Shown in pieces: positions 7,007 to 14,932 of a DNA stretch of 41,269 bases. Location of the stretch: assembly GCA_964580965.1 (NCBI GenBank), contig CAZOLZ010000014.1, forward strand, positions 1 through 41,269, given 5' to 3'. The first letter of the stretch is position 1, and each line of letters begins with the position of its first letter. A model generated the notes under the pieces. The model was not told where the DNA came from and did not search any database. It saw only the letters and a program-made list of their open reading frames with translations. Made by a program: the position numbers and the translations under genes. This stretch comes from CAIUKX01 sp964580965. Its GTDB lineage: Bacteria > Bacteroidota > Bacteroidia > Flavobacteriales_D > Crocinitomicaceae.

Positions 7007-8422
7007 TTAAGTATTAGATTTTAATGTTAAAAGAATTTGCTTTACATCAATCATTTTAAACACAAAAAGTAAACCAATTCCAAAAGCGAGTTGAATAAAA
7101 ATATTAAACCCTAAAAACTTAATTAAAACGGTTGCAACTAGGGCAAACATCACATACTTAATAATTAGTGCAATCTTAAAACTGAATTTAAACAAGAAAA
7201 AAACAAAAATCAATTGAGTGATTCCGAGACCAACTTGTGTTATTACTGATGTTAATGCAGCTCCATTCGCACCAAATTTTGGAATTAAATAAAAATTCAA
7301 TCCTAAACTAACTAAACAACCAATAAACGAAATTTGATTTAATAATTTTAAACTTCCATTTGCAGTCATTAATGTACCAAAAATTAATGTAAAAGTCATT
7401 CCTAGAAAGCTAATCATTAAATATTGAAATGGAACAATTGTATTGTCTACATTATTCGAATAAATTAGTGCTAGAATCTCATGGGTATTAAAAATCAATA
7501 CTAACATTAAAATAAAAGAACCTCCTATCAATATTTCAGCACTCATCTTTAATAAGGGGAGTATTTGTTCTCTTCTTTTAATTTGAGCAGAAAACATAGG
7601 AAGTAATAGATTTGCGAATAAAATTCCAAACATGTAGAGTGCATCTAACAATCTGAAACCTTGAGCATAAATCCCTGCTTGATATTCTCCCTCGTGATGA
7701 AGCCGTTCAAGCAAGATTGCATCTGAACGGGTATAAATTGTCATTAATAAAAATAGAATTGCAAAAGGAAGGCTTTTCTTAACTATGGCTAAAGAAAAAG
7801 CCCATTGAAATGAAATTTTAGGTAACCCAATCTTCTTGAACAATGAAAACATCGCTATGAGAAATGTACAGCCGTAGGCAAATGTTTGCATCCAAACAAA
7901 CCATTCAATTTTTATTTGATGATCTGAAAAAAACAATATGTACCCCCCTACAATAATCAAAAACAATCGGTCTAAAATAGAAATTAAAGCATCTGTTTTA
8001 AAAAGCAATAAACCTGAGAAATGACTTCTGAAATAACCAATAAATACAACTAATAATTGATTAAACAATAATAAGGCTAGGATCCCTATTTGCTCTAGTT
8101 CAAAACCTAACCATACTGCAACAAAAAGAGTTAAAACAGCATAAATCAAAAATAAAAACAACCGGAAAGTCAGTAGTTTCCCCATATATCTTGTAACGAT
8201 GTGAGGAAATTGAGCTATATGCCGAGTTGTATAATTATTTATCCCTAAGTCAAGAAAAATTGTAAATAAAAAAGATAGGTTTAGTAGAGAAAAATACATA
8301 CCATAGGATTCTGCTCCAACTTGATTTTGAACAGTTGCATCTATTCCAAAAATAGAAATAGGCTTAACGATAAGGTTAAGTAATATTACAAAGACTAGAT
8401 TCGATAAGAACTTCTTCTGCAT
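7007..8422 (-). CDS. polysaccharide flippase, Wzx/MATE-like (MVF superfamily)
   Basis: 471 residues, hydrophobic throughout, with about 12-14 predicted transmembrane helices. The N-terminus 'NQVGAESYGMYFSLLNLSFLF' and 'DLGINNYTTRHIAQ' are typical of Wzx-type flippases that move undecaprenyl-linked oligosaccharides across the inner membrane. 'AIYSNN' and 'ANGSLKLLNQISFIGCLVSL' in the second half mirror the first, as in two-fold symmetric MVF proteins. It lies between an FkbM methyltransferase and a GT2, a context consistent with export of a surface glycan. The exact substrate is unknown. Confidence 0.85.
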   Translation of the reverse strand: MQKKFLSNLVFVILLNLIVKPISIFGIDATVQNQVGAESYGMYFSLLNLSFLFTIFLDLGINNYTTRHIAQFPHIVTRYMGKLLTFRLFLFLIYAVLTLFVAVWLGFELEQIGILALLLFNQLLVVFIGYFRSHFSGLLLFKTDALISILDRLFLIIVGGYILFFSDHQIKIEWFVWMQTFAYGCTFLIAMFSLFKKIGLPKISFQWAFSLAIVKKSLPFAILFLLMTIYTRSDAILLERLHHEGEYQAGIYAQGFRLLDALYMFGILFANLLLPMFSAQIKRREQILPLLKMSAEILIGGSFILMLVLIFNTHEILALIYSNNVDNTIVPFQYLMISFLGMTFTLIFGTLMTANGSLKLLNQISFIGCLVSLGLNFYLIPKFGANGAALTSVITQVGLGITQLIFVFFLFKFSFKIALIIKYVMFALVATVLIKFLGFNIFIQLAFGIGLLFVFKMIDVKQILLTLKSNT

Positions 8423-8427
8423 ATTGC

Positions 8428-9165
8428 CTAATTATCAAACTTTGTACTGAATATAAAATTTTGGTGTGGTATTTTAGCGTCTTTATACGCTAACATATTA
8501 CCTTTCTCAATAACAAAAGCACTATAACCTAATTCTTCCAAAAAACTAAAGCATTTTTCTCTGTTCTCATTCTCCCAAAGTTCCGTATAAATTATTGGTC
8601 GATTTTTTTTGATTAGTGACTCTCCTCCTTTTAGAACGAAATACTCAAAATTTTCAACATCTAATTTAATGCCTTGGATTTGATAAGTATTGAAAAGTGT
8701 ATCAACGGTACTCATTTGAACTTCAAAGCGATCACCTTGATTCCATTCCGTAATCGAATCATCAATTACATGACTCAACCCTTGCATTTTTGTTTTTCCA
8801 TCAAAAGGTAAAACCATTTCAACCTTTTTGACCTCAGTACCTAATGCCAATTGATACAATAAAACATTCGTTAAATTGAAACGCTTTTTAATTTTAGACA
8901 GTACTTTAAAATTGGATATAACAGGTTCTACAGCATGAATTTTAATTTGAGAATTCTCTTTTGCTAAATGGTAACTCATAATACCAATATTAGCACCTAA
9001 ATCCAATACATCTCCTTTACCAGGTTTTATTAGGGACAAAAAATGGAAAAAATCACGCTCTTTTGTATCGAATTTTAATGTGAAAATCTTAAAAATTGAA
9101 AAAATATATAGGTATGAAGAATATCCTAAAAAGGTTTGTAAAATATATTTAATACTATTCTTCAT
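8428..9165 (-). CDS. FkbM family methyltransferase
   Basis: 245 residues. A class I SAM-dependent fold is shown by 'GDVLDLGANIGIMSYH' (51-66), followed by 'IHAVEPVISNFKVL', the acidic residue that binds the SAM ribose. 'VDTLFNTYQIQGIKLDVENFEYFVLKG' contains the K-x-D-V-E-G/N-x-E motif typical of FkbM enzymes, which often O-methylate sugars. Gap of 5 bases to the flippase and 33 to murI, so it is within the same transcription unit. Likely modifies a surface glycan; the acceptor cannot be read from sequence. Confidence 0.85.
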   Translation of the reverse strand: MKNSIKYILQTFLGYSSYLYIFSIFKIFTLKFDTKERDFFHFLSLIKPGKGDVLDLGANIGIMSYHLAKENSQIKIHAVEPVISNFKVLSKIKKRFNLTNVLLYQLALGTEVKKVEMVLPFDGKTKMQGLSHVIDDSITEWNQGDRFEVQMSTVDTLFNTYQIQGIKLDVENFEYFVLKGGESLIKKNRPIIYTELWENENREKCFSFLEELGYSAFVIEKGNMLAYKDAKIPHQNFIFSTKFDN

Positions 9166-9198
9166 GCTAACTAAACTTGTTTTTTTAACTATTCGTAT

Positions 9199-10029
9199 TT
9201 AGATTAATTTAATCTGTTTAGCTTGCACAACTTCGCCTGTAAAATTAGAAGCTTGTCGATTGAAGTCTTCTGCATTTTCTGTTGTTAAGTAAATTATTTT
9301 TCCTCCTTTTGAACAATTAGATTCAATTTCAGCATGACGTTCTAAATATTCAGCTAACTTTTGAGCCACAATAGGTCCTTGGGCAATAACATTAACATTA
9401 TCTGGCACTATCGTTTCAATATAATGTTTTAAGATTGGATAATGCGTACAACCAAGTATTATGGTGTCAATTTGAGGGTTAAGAGCTAATAAGTCCTCAA
9501 CATCCTTTTGTACAAATGCTTTTCCTGGATCGGTAGTATGTAATATATTCTCTATTAATGAGACCCATATAGGACAAGATTTTTGATACACTTTGATACT
9601 AGAATCAGTTTTATGAATCTCAATTGGATAAGATTCAGACTTAACAGTTCCTGGAGTTGCTAAAATACCGACATGATTTGTTTTAGTAACTGATGAAATA
9701 ACTTCAACACTTGGACGAATTACCCCTAGAACACGTTTGTTAGGTTGATTTAAAGTTGGTAAGAATTCTCGCTGAATTGTTCGAAGAGCTTTCGCTGAAG
9801 CAGTATTGCATGCAATAATGATTAATTCACAGCCACGATTAAATAATTCTTTAACTGCTTGTAATGTAAATTCGTAAACAACCTCAAAGGAACGAGAACC
9901 ATAGGGAGTTCTTGCATTATCCCCTAAATATAAATAATCATAAGCCGGTAAGTGATTCTTTAATTCATTTAAAATTGTCAAACCACCATAACCAGAGTCG
10001 AATACACCTATAGGTTTTAAATCATTCAT
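9199..10029 (-). CDS. murI: glutamate racemase
   Basis: 276 residues, normal length. Interconverts L- and D-glutamate in the cytoplasm to supply D-Glu for peptidoglycan. The two catalytic cysteines are in 'IIACNTASA' (Cys74) and 'ILGCTHYP' (Cys194), and the N-terminal substrate loop 'GVFDSGYGGLT' is intact. A terminator hairpin lies between this gene and the upstream ompH gene, and its T-rich tail reaches this gene's start, so murI and the glycan genes after it depend either on readthrough or on a promoter hidden in the hairpin region. Confidence 0.95.
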   Translation of the reverse strand: MNDLKPIGVFDSGYGGLTILNELKNHLPAYDYLYLGDNARTPYGSRSFEVVYEFTLQAVKELFNRGCELIIIACNTASAKALRTIQREFLPTLNQPNKRVLGVIRPSVEVISSVTKTNHVGILATPGTVKSESYPIEIHKTDSSIKVYQKSCPIWVSLIENILHTTDPGKAFVQKDVEDLLALNPQIDTIILGCTHYPILKHYIETIVPDNVNVIAQGPIVAQKLAEYLERHAEIESNCSKGGKIIYLTTENAEDFNRQASNFTGEVVQAKQIKLI

Positions 10030-10035
10030 ATTTAT

Positions 10036-10067
10036 GAAAAAGAAAAGGCCGTCAAACGACAGCCTTT
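10036..10067 (-). terminator. intrinsic terminator after the second ompH gene
   Basis: On the minus strand, AAAGGCTGTC, a four-base loop, then GACGGCCTTT with one G-U pair, followed by a T-rich run. It sits in the 43-base gap between the ompH stop and murI. Position and form fit a rho-independent terminator or attenuator. Confidence 0.75.
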
Positions 10068-10072
10068 AAATT

Positions 10073-10588
10073 TTATTTAGTTGTCGCTTCAGCATCTAAT
10101 CGAAGGAGTTCTGTTGCCACTTCGTTTGTAATATCAACACCTCCTTTGAAATATAAAGTAGATGTTTCATCAATAACATAACCTACTTTTTTTCTATCAG
10201 CTACAATTTCAACTGCTTTTTGTACCCTTTGTAAAATTGGAGTGTTTAATTCTTGACTAACAGCTTCCAACTCCATACTCAAAGACTGCTGTCTTTCTTG
10301 TAATGCTTGTTGTTTTTTCATTAATTTTTCCTCTTCAATTTTAATGATAACAGGAGTCATTGTTGGTCTGTTTTGCTCATAAATAGCAATTTGCTTGTTG
10401 AACTCAGCTTCCATTTCTTGAAGTTCTTTCACTCCATTTTCTTCAAATTTTCTTAACTGCTCAATTGCAGCTTTTCTTGATGGCAATGTATCTAATAATC
10501 TCTGTGAGTTAACATGAGCGATTTTTTGTTGAGCAACAACTGACCCAATTGAAAACATTACTACTAAAGCTAAAATTATTCTTTTCAT
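10073..10588 (-). CDS. OmpH/Skp family periplasmic chaperone (second copy)
   Basis: 171 residues. A signal peptide (MKRIILALVVMFSIGSVVA, cleaved near 19-20) sends it to the periplasm. The body, about 40-140, is a long charged coiled coil (Lys/Glu/Gln-rich 'KKQQALQERQQ'), the tentacle of Skp/OmpH proteins that shield unfolded outer-membrane proteins. The final part 'VGYVIDETSTLYFKGGVDIT' forms the trimerisation domain together with the N-terminal strand 'IAHVNSQRLLD'. It follows a paralogue and bamA, the normal setting. Which copy is the functional Skp is unclear. Confidence 0.88.
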   Translation of the reverse strand: MKRIILALVVMFSIGSVVAQQKIAHVNSQRLLDTLPSRKAAIEQLRKFEENGVKELQEMEAEFNKQIAIYEQNRPTMTPVIIKIEEEKLMKKQQALQERQQSLSMELEAVSQELNTPILQRVQKAVEIVADRKKVGYVIDETSTLYFKGGVDITNEVATELLRLDAEATTK

Positions 10589-10614
10589 TCTTAATTTATT
10601 ATTTGTTAAAATTA

Positions 10615-11130
10615 TTACTTCATTGAGATTCCTAACTCCTTTAAAACAAGATCACTTAAATCTGTTTTTGGATCAGCATAAACTAAATTACTTTGATTTG
10701 CTTTATCAAAAACAAAAACATATTTTTTTTTGCTTGCTACCTCAGCTAAAGCTTCATAAACCCTATCTTGTAATGGTTTAATTAACTCTTGACGTTTTTG
10801 GAAATAATCACCTTTAACACCAAAACGCTGTTTTTGAAGCTGCATTGTTTCTTCTTCTATTAGTTTAATTTCTTCTTTTCTTTTTTCACGCTCCTCTTTT
10901 GGTAATAAAATTTCCTCACGATTAAAAGCCTCTTTCTTTTCTCGGATTACGTTGTATCGCTCTTCAACTTCAACTGTCCACATCTCTGCTAATCGATCTA
11001 ATTTTCCTTTAGCATCCTGATATTCTTGTATGTTTTCCAAGATGTAATCAGAATCGATATAAGCATACTTCTGAGAGAAAACAAAAGTTGTACCAAAAGT
11101 TAATATTAAAAAGAAAAATAGTTTTTTCAT
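10615..11130 (-). CDS. OmpH/Skp family periplasmic chaperone (first copy)
   Basis: 171 residues from the ATG at 11130. The frame extends upstream to a TTG at 11160, but only the inner ATG gives a proper signal peptide (MKKLFFFLILTFGTTFVFS, then QK). Mature N-terminal strand 'YAYIDSDYILENI', central charged coiled coil with several KEE/REK runs, then 'KKYVFVFDKANQSNLVYADP' as the closing trimerisation segment. A typical OmpH domain. Starts 36 bases after the bamA stop and 26 bases before the second copy, so the two chaperones are coexpressed with the barrel assembly factor. Confidence 0.88.
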   Translation of the reverse strand: MKKLFFFLILTFGTTFVFSQKYAYIDSDYILENIQEYQDAKGKLDRLAEMWTVEVEERYNVIREKKEAFNREEILLPKEEREKRKEEIKLIEEETMQLQKQRFGVKGDYFQKRQELIKPLQDRVYEALAEVASKKKYVFVFDKANQSNLVYADPKTDLSDLVLKELGISMK

Positions 11131-11166
11131 TCTGTTTAAAAGTTGGACTAAATTAATCAAATTCCT

Positions 11167-13758
11167 TTACAAATCTCCTAAATTCATGCCAATCGTAAAG
11201 GTTAATTTGGGATAATATCCTTTTTCTGATATTTGTATATCAGATGCTCCGGTTTTATAACCATTTGACCAATAATCAAGCTTGTCGAATCCCCAACCAT
11301 AATCCAACCCAAGCATTCCAAACATCGGTAAAAATACTCTTATACCAACACCTGCAGCACGTTTTACATTAAAAGGATTGAACTGTTTGAAGGTTGGAAA
11401 TGTATTTGCTGCTTCACCAAAAGCTAATGCGTAAAATGTAGCTTGTGGGTTTAATGAAATCGGATACCTTAACTCTAAAGTATACTTTGCTATTAATGGA
11501 TCTCCTGAAGTACTTGAAAGGGAATTATCTTCATATCCTCTTAAGGCAATTATTTCCCTACCACCCATTTGATTCATTCCAGAAAGTCCACTTCCTCCTA
11601 GAGTAAATCGTTCACTTGGAATTACACCTCTTGAAGCATTATAAGCACCTAAAAATGCCATTCCATATTTAGCTCTTAAAACTAGCTTTTTATCTAATGT
11701 TAAAGGCGTAAACCATTCAAAAGTAAACTTTAACTTATAGTATTCTAAATATTTATATCGTTCTTGAGCAGTCTGTGAAGAATAATCTACTCCTTTATTG
11801 AACATAGAATAAGGTAAACTAGATTTTGCTGTAAAAGCAATATTTGAACCATTCTGAGGATAAATTGGAGCACTAATTGAATTCCTTTGTAAAACGTATT
11901 TTAAGCTAAAATCATTTGCATAACCAGTTGTAAAAGATTCCCAAAGAGTGAAATCAGTTAAGTCATAATACTGATAAGCTAACTCATAATATGCACTGAA
12001 GTAATCATCCGGTATTTTTTTTCTTCTTCCAAAACCTAAACCAGCTCCACTTATTCCAATACCGCTATAACCATCATTTCCTTTTGATACACCACTGTAA
12101 TTTAAATTCGTGTGGTTCACATAAAAAGTTAACGAGTTTGGTTTTTTACCTCCCAACCAAGGTTCTGTAAAAGAAAAGTTATAACCTTGGTAAAACATAC
12201 CATTTGACTGTGCTCGAATTGATAATCTCTGTCCATCTCCGCCTGGTAATGGTGACCAAGAATCTTTCTTAAAGAAATTTTTAGTAGAAAAATTATTGAA
12301 AGTCAACCCTAACGTTCCTATTAACTGCCCTCTTTGTGTTGTTCCATAGATTCCATTATTTCCACCATATCCTCCAGATAATTCGATCTGATCTGAAGAT
12401 TTTTCTTCAACAGTATACTCAATGTCAACTGTTCCATCTTGAGGGTTTGGAATTGGATTGATTTGAAATGCTTGCTCATTAAAATAGCCCAACTGAGCTA
12501 ATTCACGCTGTGTCCTAATGATATCATTCCGGTTAAACAAATCACCCGGTTTAGTTCTTATTTCACGACGGATGACATAATCATTTGTCTTTGTATTTCC
12601 TTTAATAATTATTCGTTTGACTCTCGCTTCTTTCCCCTCAATAATCCTCATTTGGTAATTGATGTAATTCTCATCAACATTTGTTTCAATTGGAATAACT
12701 TGAAAAAATAAATACCCTCGGTCCATGTATAAAGATGATATATCTCTACCATCTTGACTCATAAACAAACGTTGCTCCAACAAGGATTTGTCATACATAT
12801 CACCTTTTTTAATACCTAAAACAGTATCTAAATAAGATGATCTAAATTTAGTATTACCAATCCATTGAATGTCTCCAAAGTAATACTTATTTCCTTCATC
12901 AATTTTAATTTTAATTGCTAGATCATTGTCCTCTTGGCTAATAACTGAATCAAATTCAATCAGTACATCTCTAAATCCAATTGCTTTGTATTTATCTATG
13001 ATCGCTTCTTTATCTCTTTTAAAAGCTGCTTCTGAAAATTTAGATTGCTTCCAAACTCTCCAAAACTTTTTCTCTTTGATATCCTTCATTACTGATTTTA
13101 ACTTCCATTCAGGTATCGATTGTGCCCCATAAATAGAAATTGATTCAATCTTAATTTTTTCTTTTTTATCAATTAGAATATGAAAAATTTCAGAGTTTGA
13201 TATTAAAGTATCGGTAATTCGTTTGATATTAACTTCTACAGAATAAAATCCCTTTTCTTTGTAAAAGTTTAAGATTTTATTTCTAGTACTATAAACTAAA
13301 TTTTCAGTAATTGTTTTACCTGAAAAAAGGTCTATTTGTTCTCTAATTTTATCTACTTCTCTTTTGGTAGCACCAGAAAACTTAAATCGAGATAATTTTG
13401 GTCGCGGAGCTATTTTGATTACTAAATAAACTACACCATTAATTTCACTTTCAATAAAGATTTCAATATTAGAAAATAACTCTTCTTTCCATAAGTTTGA
13501 AATTGCTTTTGAAATATCATCACTAGGAAGTGTTATAACTTGACCAGGTCTTAAACCTGCAATAAGTCGAATTGCATTGTGATCATAGTTATCTGCTCCT
13601 TCAATTTTAACTGCACCTATCTCATATTTTTTAGGATTGAAATAATCTAATTTAAAATCATCTCCTCCAATTGTAAAGGCACTATTATCTTGAGCAAAAA
13701 AAGATAATGAGCAAATAAATAAAATAAATAGTACAGTGAATTTCCTAGTCTGAATCAT
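11167..13758 (-). CDS. bamA: outer-membrane protein assembly factor BamA
   Basis: 863 residues. Signal peptide at 1-22 (ends SFFAQ). A periplasmic region of about five POTRA domains covers roughly 45-480; a clear POTRA phrase is 'RVKRIIIKGNTKTNDYVIRR'. The C-terminal beta-barrel covers about 480-863, with 'GLSGMNQMGGREIIALRGYED' corresponding to the loop-6 (V/I)RG(F/Y) motif that tucks into the barrel lumen; here it reads LRGYE. It inserts beta-barrel proteins into the outer membrane. The last residues (TFTIGMNLGDL) do not end in an aromatic residue, which is not unusual in this phylum. It starts 3 bases after uppS. Confidence 0.95.
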   Translation of the reverse strand: MIQTRKFTVLFILFICSLSFFAQDNSAFTIGGDDFKLDYFNPKKYEIGAVKIEGADNYDHNAIRLIAGLRPGQVITLPSDDISKAISNLWKEELFSNIEIFIESEINGVVYLVIKIAPRPKLSRFKFSGATKREVDKIREQIDLFSGKTITENLVYSTRNKILNFYKEKGFYSVEVNIKRITDTLISNSEIFHILIDKKEKIKIESISIYGAQSIPEWKLKSVMKDIKEKKFWRVWKQSKFSEAAFKRDKEAIIDKYKAIGFRDVLIEFDSVISQEDNDLAIKIKIDEGNKYYFGDIQWIGNTKFRSSYLDTVLGIKKGDMYDKSLLEQRLFMSQDGRDISSLYMDRGYLFFQVIPIETNVDENYINYQMRIIEGKEARVKRIIIKGNTKTNDYVIRREIRTKPGDLFNRNDIIRTQRELAQLGYFNEQAFQINPIPNPQDGTVDIEYTVEEKSSDQIELSGGYGGNNGIYGTTQRGQLIGTLGLTFNNFSTKNFFKKDSWSPLPGGDGQRLSIRAQSNGMFYQGYNFSFTEPWLGGKKPNSLTFYVNHTNLNYSGVSKGNDGYSGIGISGAGLGFGRRKKIPDDYFSAYYELAYQYYDLTDFTLWESFTTGYANDFSLKYVLQRNSISAPIYPQNGSNIAFTAKSSLPYSMFNKGVDYSSQTAQERYKYLEYYKLKFTFEWFTPLTLDKKLVLRAKYGMAFLGAYNASRGVIPSERFTLGGSGLSGMNQMGGREIIALRGYEDNSLSSTSGDPLIAKYTLELRYPISLNPQATFYALAFGEAANTFPTFKQFNPFNVKRAAGVGIRVFLPMFGMLGLDYGWGFDKLDYWSNGYKTGASDIQISEKGYYPKLTFTIGMNLGDL

Positions 13759-13761
13759 AAA

Positions 13762-14505
13762 TTATTTGCTTAATTGTTCAGAAACCATTCCGAACCTTCT
13801 TTCCCTATTTTGATAATTATAAACTGCTTGGAATAACGTTTCCTTTTTAAAATCAGGCCATAAGATATCTGTGAAGAAAAACTCACTGTAAGCGATTTGC
13901 CAAAGTAAAAAATTACTAATCCTTTGTTCACCACTCGTTCTAACAACCAATTCTGGATCAGGTATATTCTTCGTAGATAAATAAGATGAGAACAAATCAG
14001 CACTTATATCAGTTGGATTTATCTCACCATTTTTAGCATCATTTGCAATTCGTTTTGTTGCTTCAACAATTTCCCAACGTGAACTGTAATTCAATGCTAA
14101 AATTAATGATGTTTCAGTATTATTAGCAGTCTTTTTAATCGCACTTTTTAATTCATCCCTACAAGAGTCTGGTAAACCTTCTGTGTCTCCAATTGTAAGT
14201 AACCGAATTCCTTTTTCATTCAGTTCTTCAATCTCATTAGCGATTGTTTTGACCAACAAATCCATTAAGCCTTCTACTTCTTCTTTTGGTCGATTCCAGT
14301 TTTCAGTAGAAAATGCATAAATAGTTAAATACTTTACCTTTAATTCTTGAGCTCCTTTAAGTAACTCTCGAACAGACTCCACACCAAAATTATGACCGTA
14401 TAAACGTTCATGTCCCTGTTGCTTTGCCCACCTTCCATTACCGTCCATAATTACGGCAATATGAGCAGGTACTTTTTCTAAATTTATTTTCTCAAGGGTT
14501 TCCAT
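13762..14505 (-). CDS. uppS: isoprenyl transferase (undecaprenyl diphosphate synthase)
   Basis: 247 residues. A cis-prenyltransferase that condenses isopentenyl diphosphate units to make the lipid carrier for peptidoglycan and surface polysaccharides. 'IAVIMDGNGRWAKQQG' holds the catalytic Asp21 and the diphosphate-binding residues; 'TIYAFSTENWNRPKEEV' and 'ELVVRTSGEQRISNFLLWQ' are the other conserved blocks, and the late 'TDILWPDF' is typical. First gene of the uppS-bamA-ompH-ompH unit. No TAnnTTTG element was found directly upstream. Linkage with murI and the flippase makes biological sense, since all use or feed undecaprenyl-linked precursors. Confidence 0.96.
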   Translation of the reverse strand: METLEKINLEKVPAHIAVIMDGNGRWAKQQGHERLYGHNFGVESVRELLKGAQELKVKYLTIYAFSTENWNRPKEEVEGLMDLLVKTIANEIEELNEKGIRLLTIGDTEGLPDSCRDELKSAIKKTANNTETSLILALNYSSRWEIVEATKRIANDAKNGEINPTDISADLFSSYLSTKNIPDPELVVRTSGEQRISNFLLWQIAYSEFFFTDILWPDFKKETLFQAVYNYQNRERRFGMVSEQLSK

Positions 14506-14567
14506 TCTTAAATTTGAATTAAAAACGTATAAAAATTAATTTTCGTATGTAAAAGTAAGGTCATTAA

Positions 14568-14602
14568 ATAAAAAAAGAGGGAGTTGGAAAACCAATCCCT
14601 CT
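14568..14602 (-). terminator. intrinsic terminator after atpC
   Basis: On the minus strand, AAGAGGGATTGG, a TTTT loop, then CCAACTCCCTCT with one bulged base, followed by at least six Ts. It lies 19 bases past the atpC stop, a textbook position. Confidence 0.9.
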
Positions 14603-14620
14603 TAATTAGATTTATTTTAA

Positions 14621-14908
14621 TTATTCTGCAAGGAGAATAACTTTATTATCTTGCATTTCAAGAACACCTCCATTAATTTTAATATGAATTGTTTTTTGAT
14701 TCTTAGAATCAACTTCTACTAATTCATTTTCTTCTTCAGATTGGTAAGGAGTTGATAAATCAACTTTCACATTACCTTTTCCTAAAGCTGAAATAATTGG
14801 AGCGTGACCTTTTAAAATTTGAAACAAACCATCTAAACCTGGTAATTGAACAGCTTCAATCTCTCCTGTAAAGATTTTTGTTTCTGGTGTAATTATTTCT
14901 AAGTGCAT
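14621..14908 (-). CDS. atpC: ATP synthase F1 subunit epsilon (short form)
   Basis: 95 residues. Only the N-terminal beta-sandwich is present ('LEIITPETKIFTGEIEAVQLPG', 'GLFQILKGHAPIISAL', closing 'GGVLEMQDNKVILLAE'). The C-terminal helical hairpin, which inhibits the enzyme in many bacteria, is absent, as is common in Bacteroidota, so this is not a truncation. An insertion in the loop after residue 48 is acidic (SEEENELVEVD). Follows atpD by 24 bases. Confidence 0.92.
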   Translation of the reverse strand: MHLEIITPETKIFTGEIEAVQLPGLDGLFQILKGHAPIISALGKGNVKVDLSTPYQSEEENELVEVDSKNQKTIHIKINGGVLEMQDNKVILLAE

Positions 14909-14932
14909 AACTTTTGAAATTATTAATTGTTA

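Noticed and set aside
10073..11130. Two ompH genes as an assembly duplication
   Set aside because: The proteins differ strongly in sequence, and tandem ompH genes after bamA are normal for Bacteroidota.
11131..11160. TTG start adding ten residues to the first ompH gene
   Set aside because: The inner ATG gives a clean signal peptide; the extension would bury it.
14621..14908. Truncation of atpC
   Set aside because: The missing C-terminal helices are commonly absent in Bacteroidota epsilon subunits, and the gene has a proper terminator.
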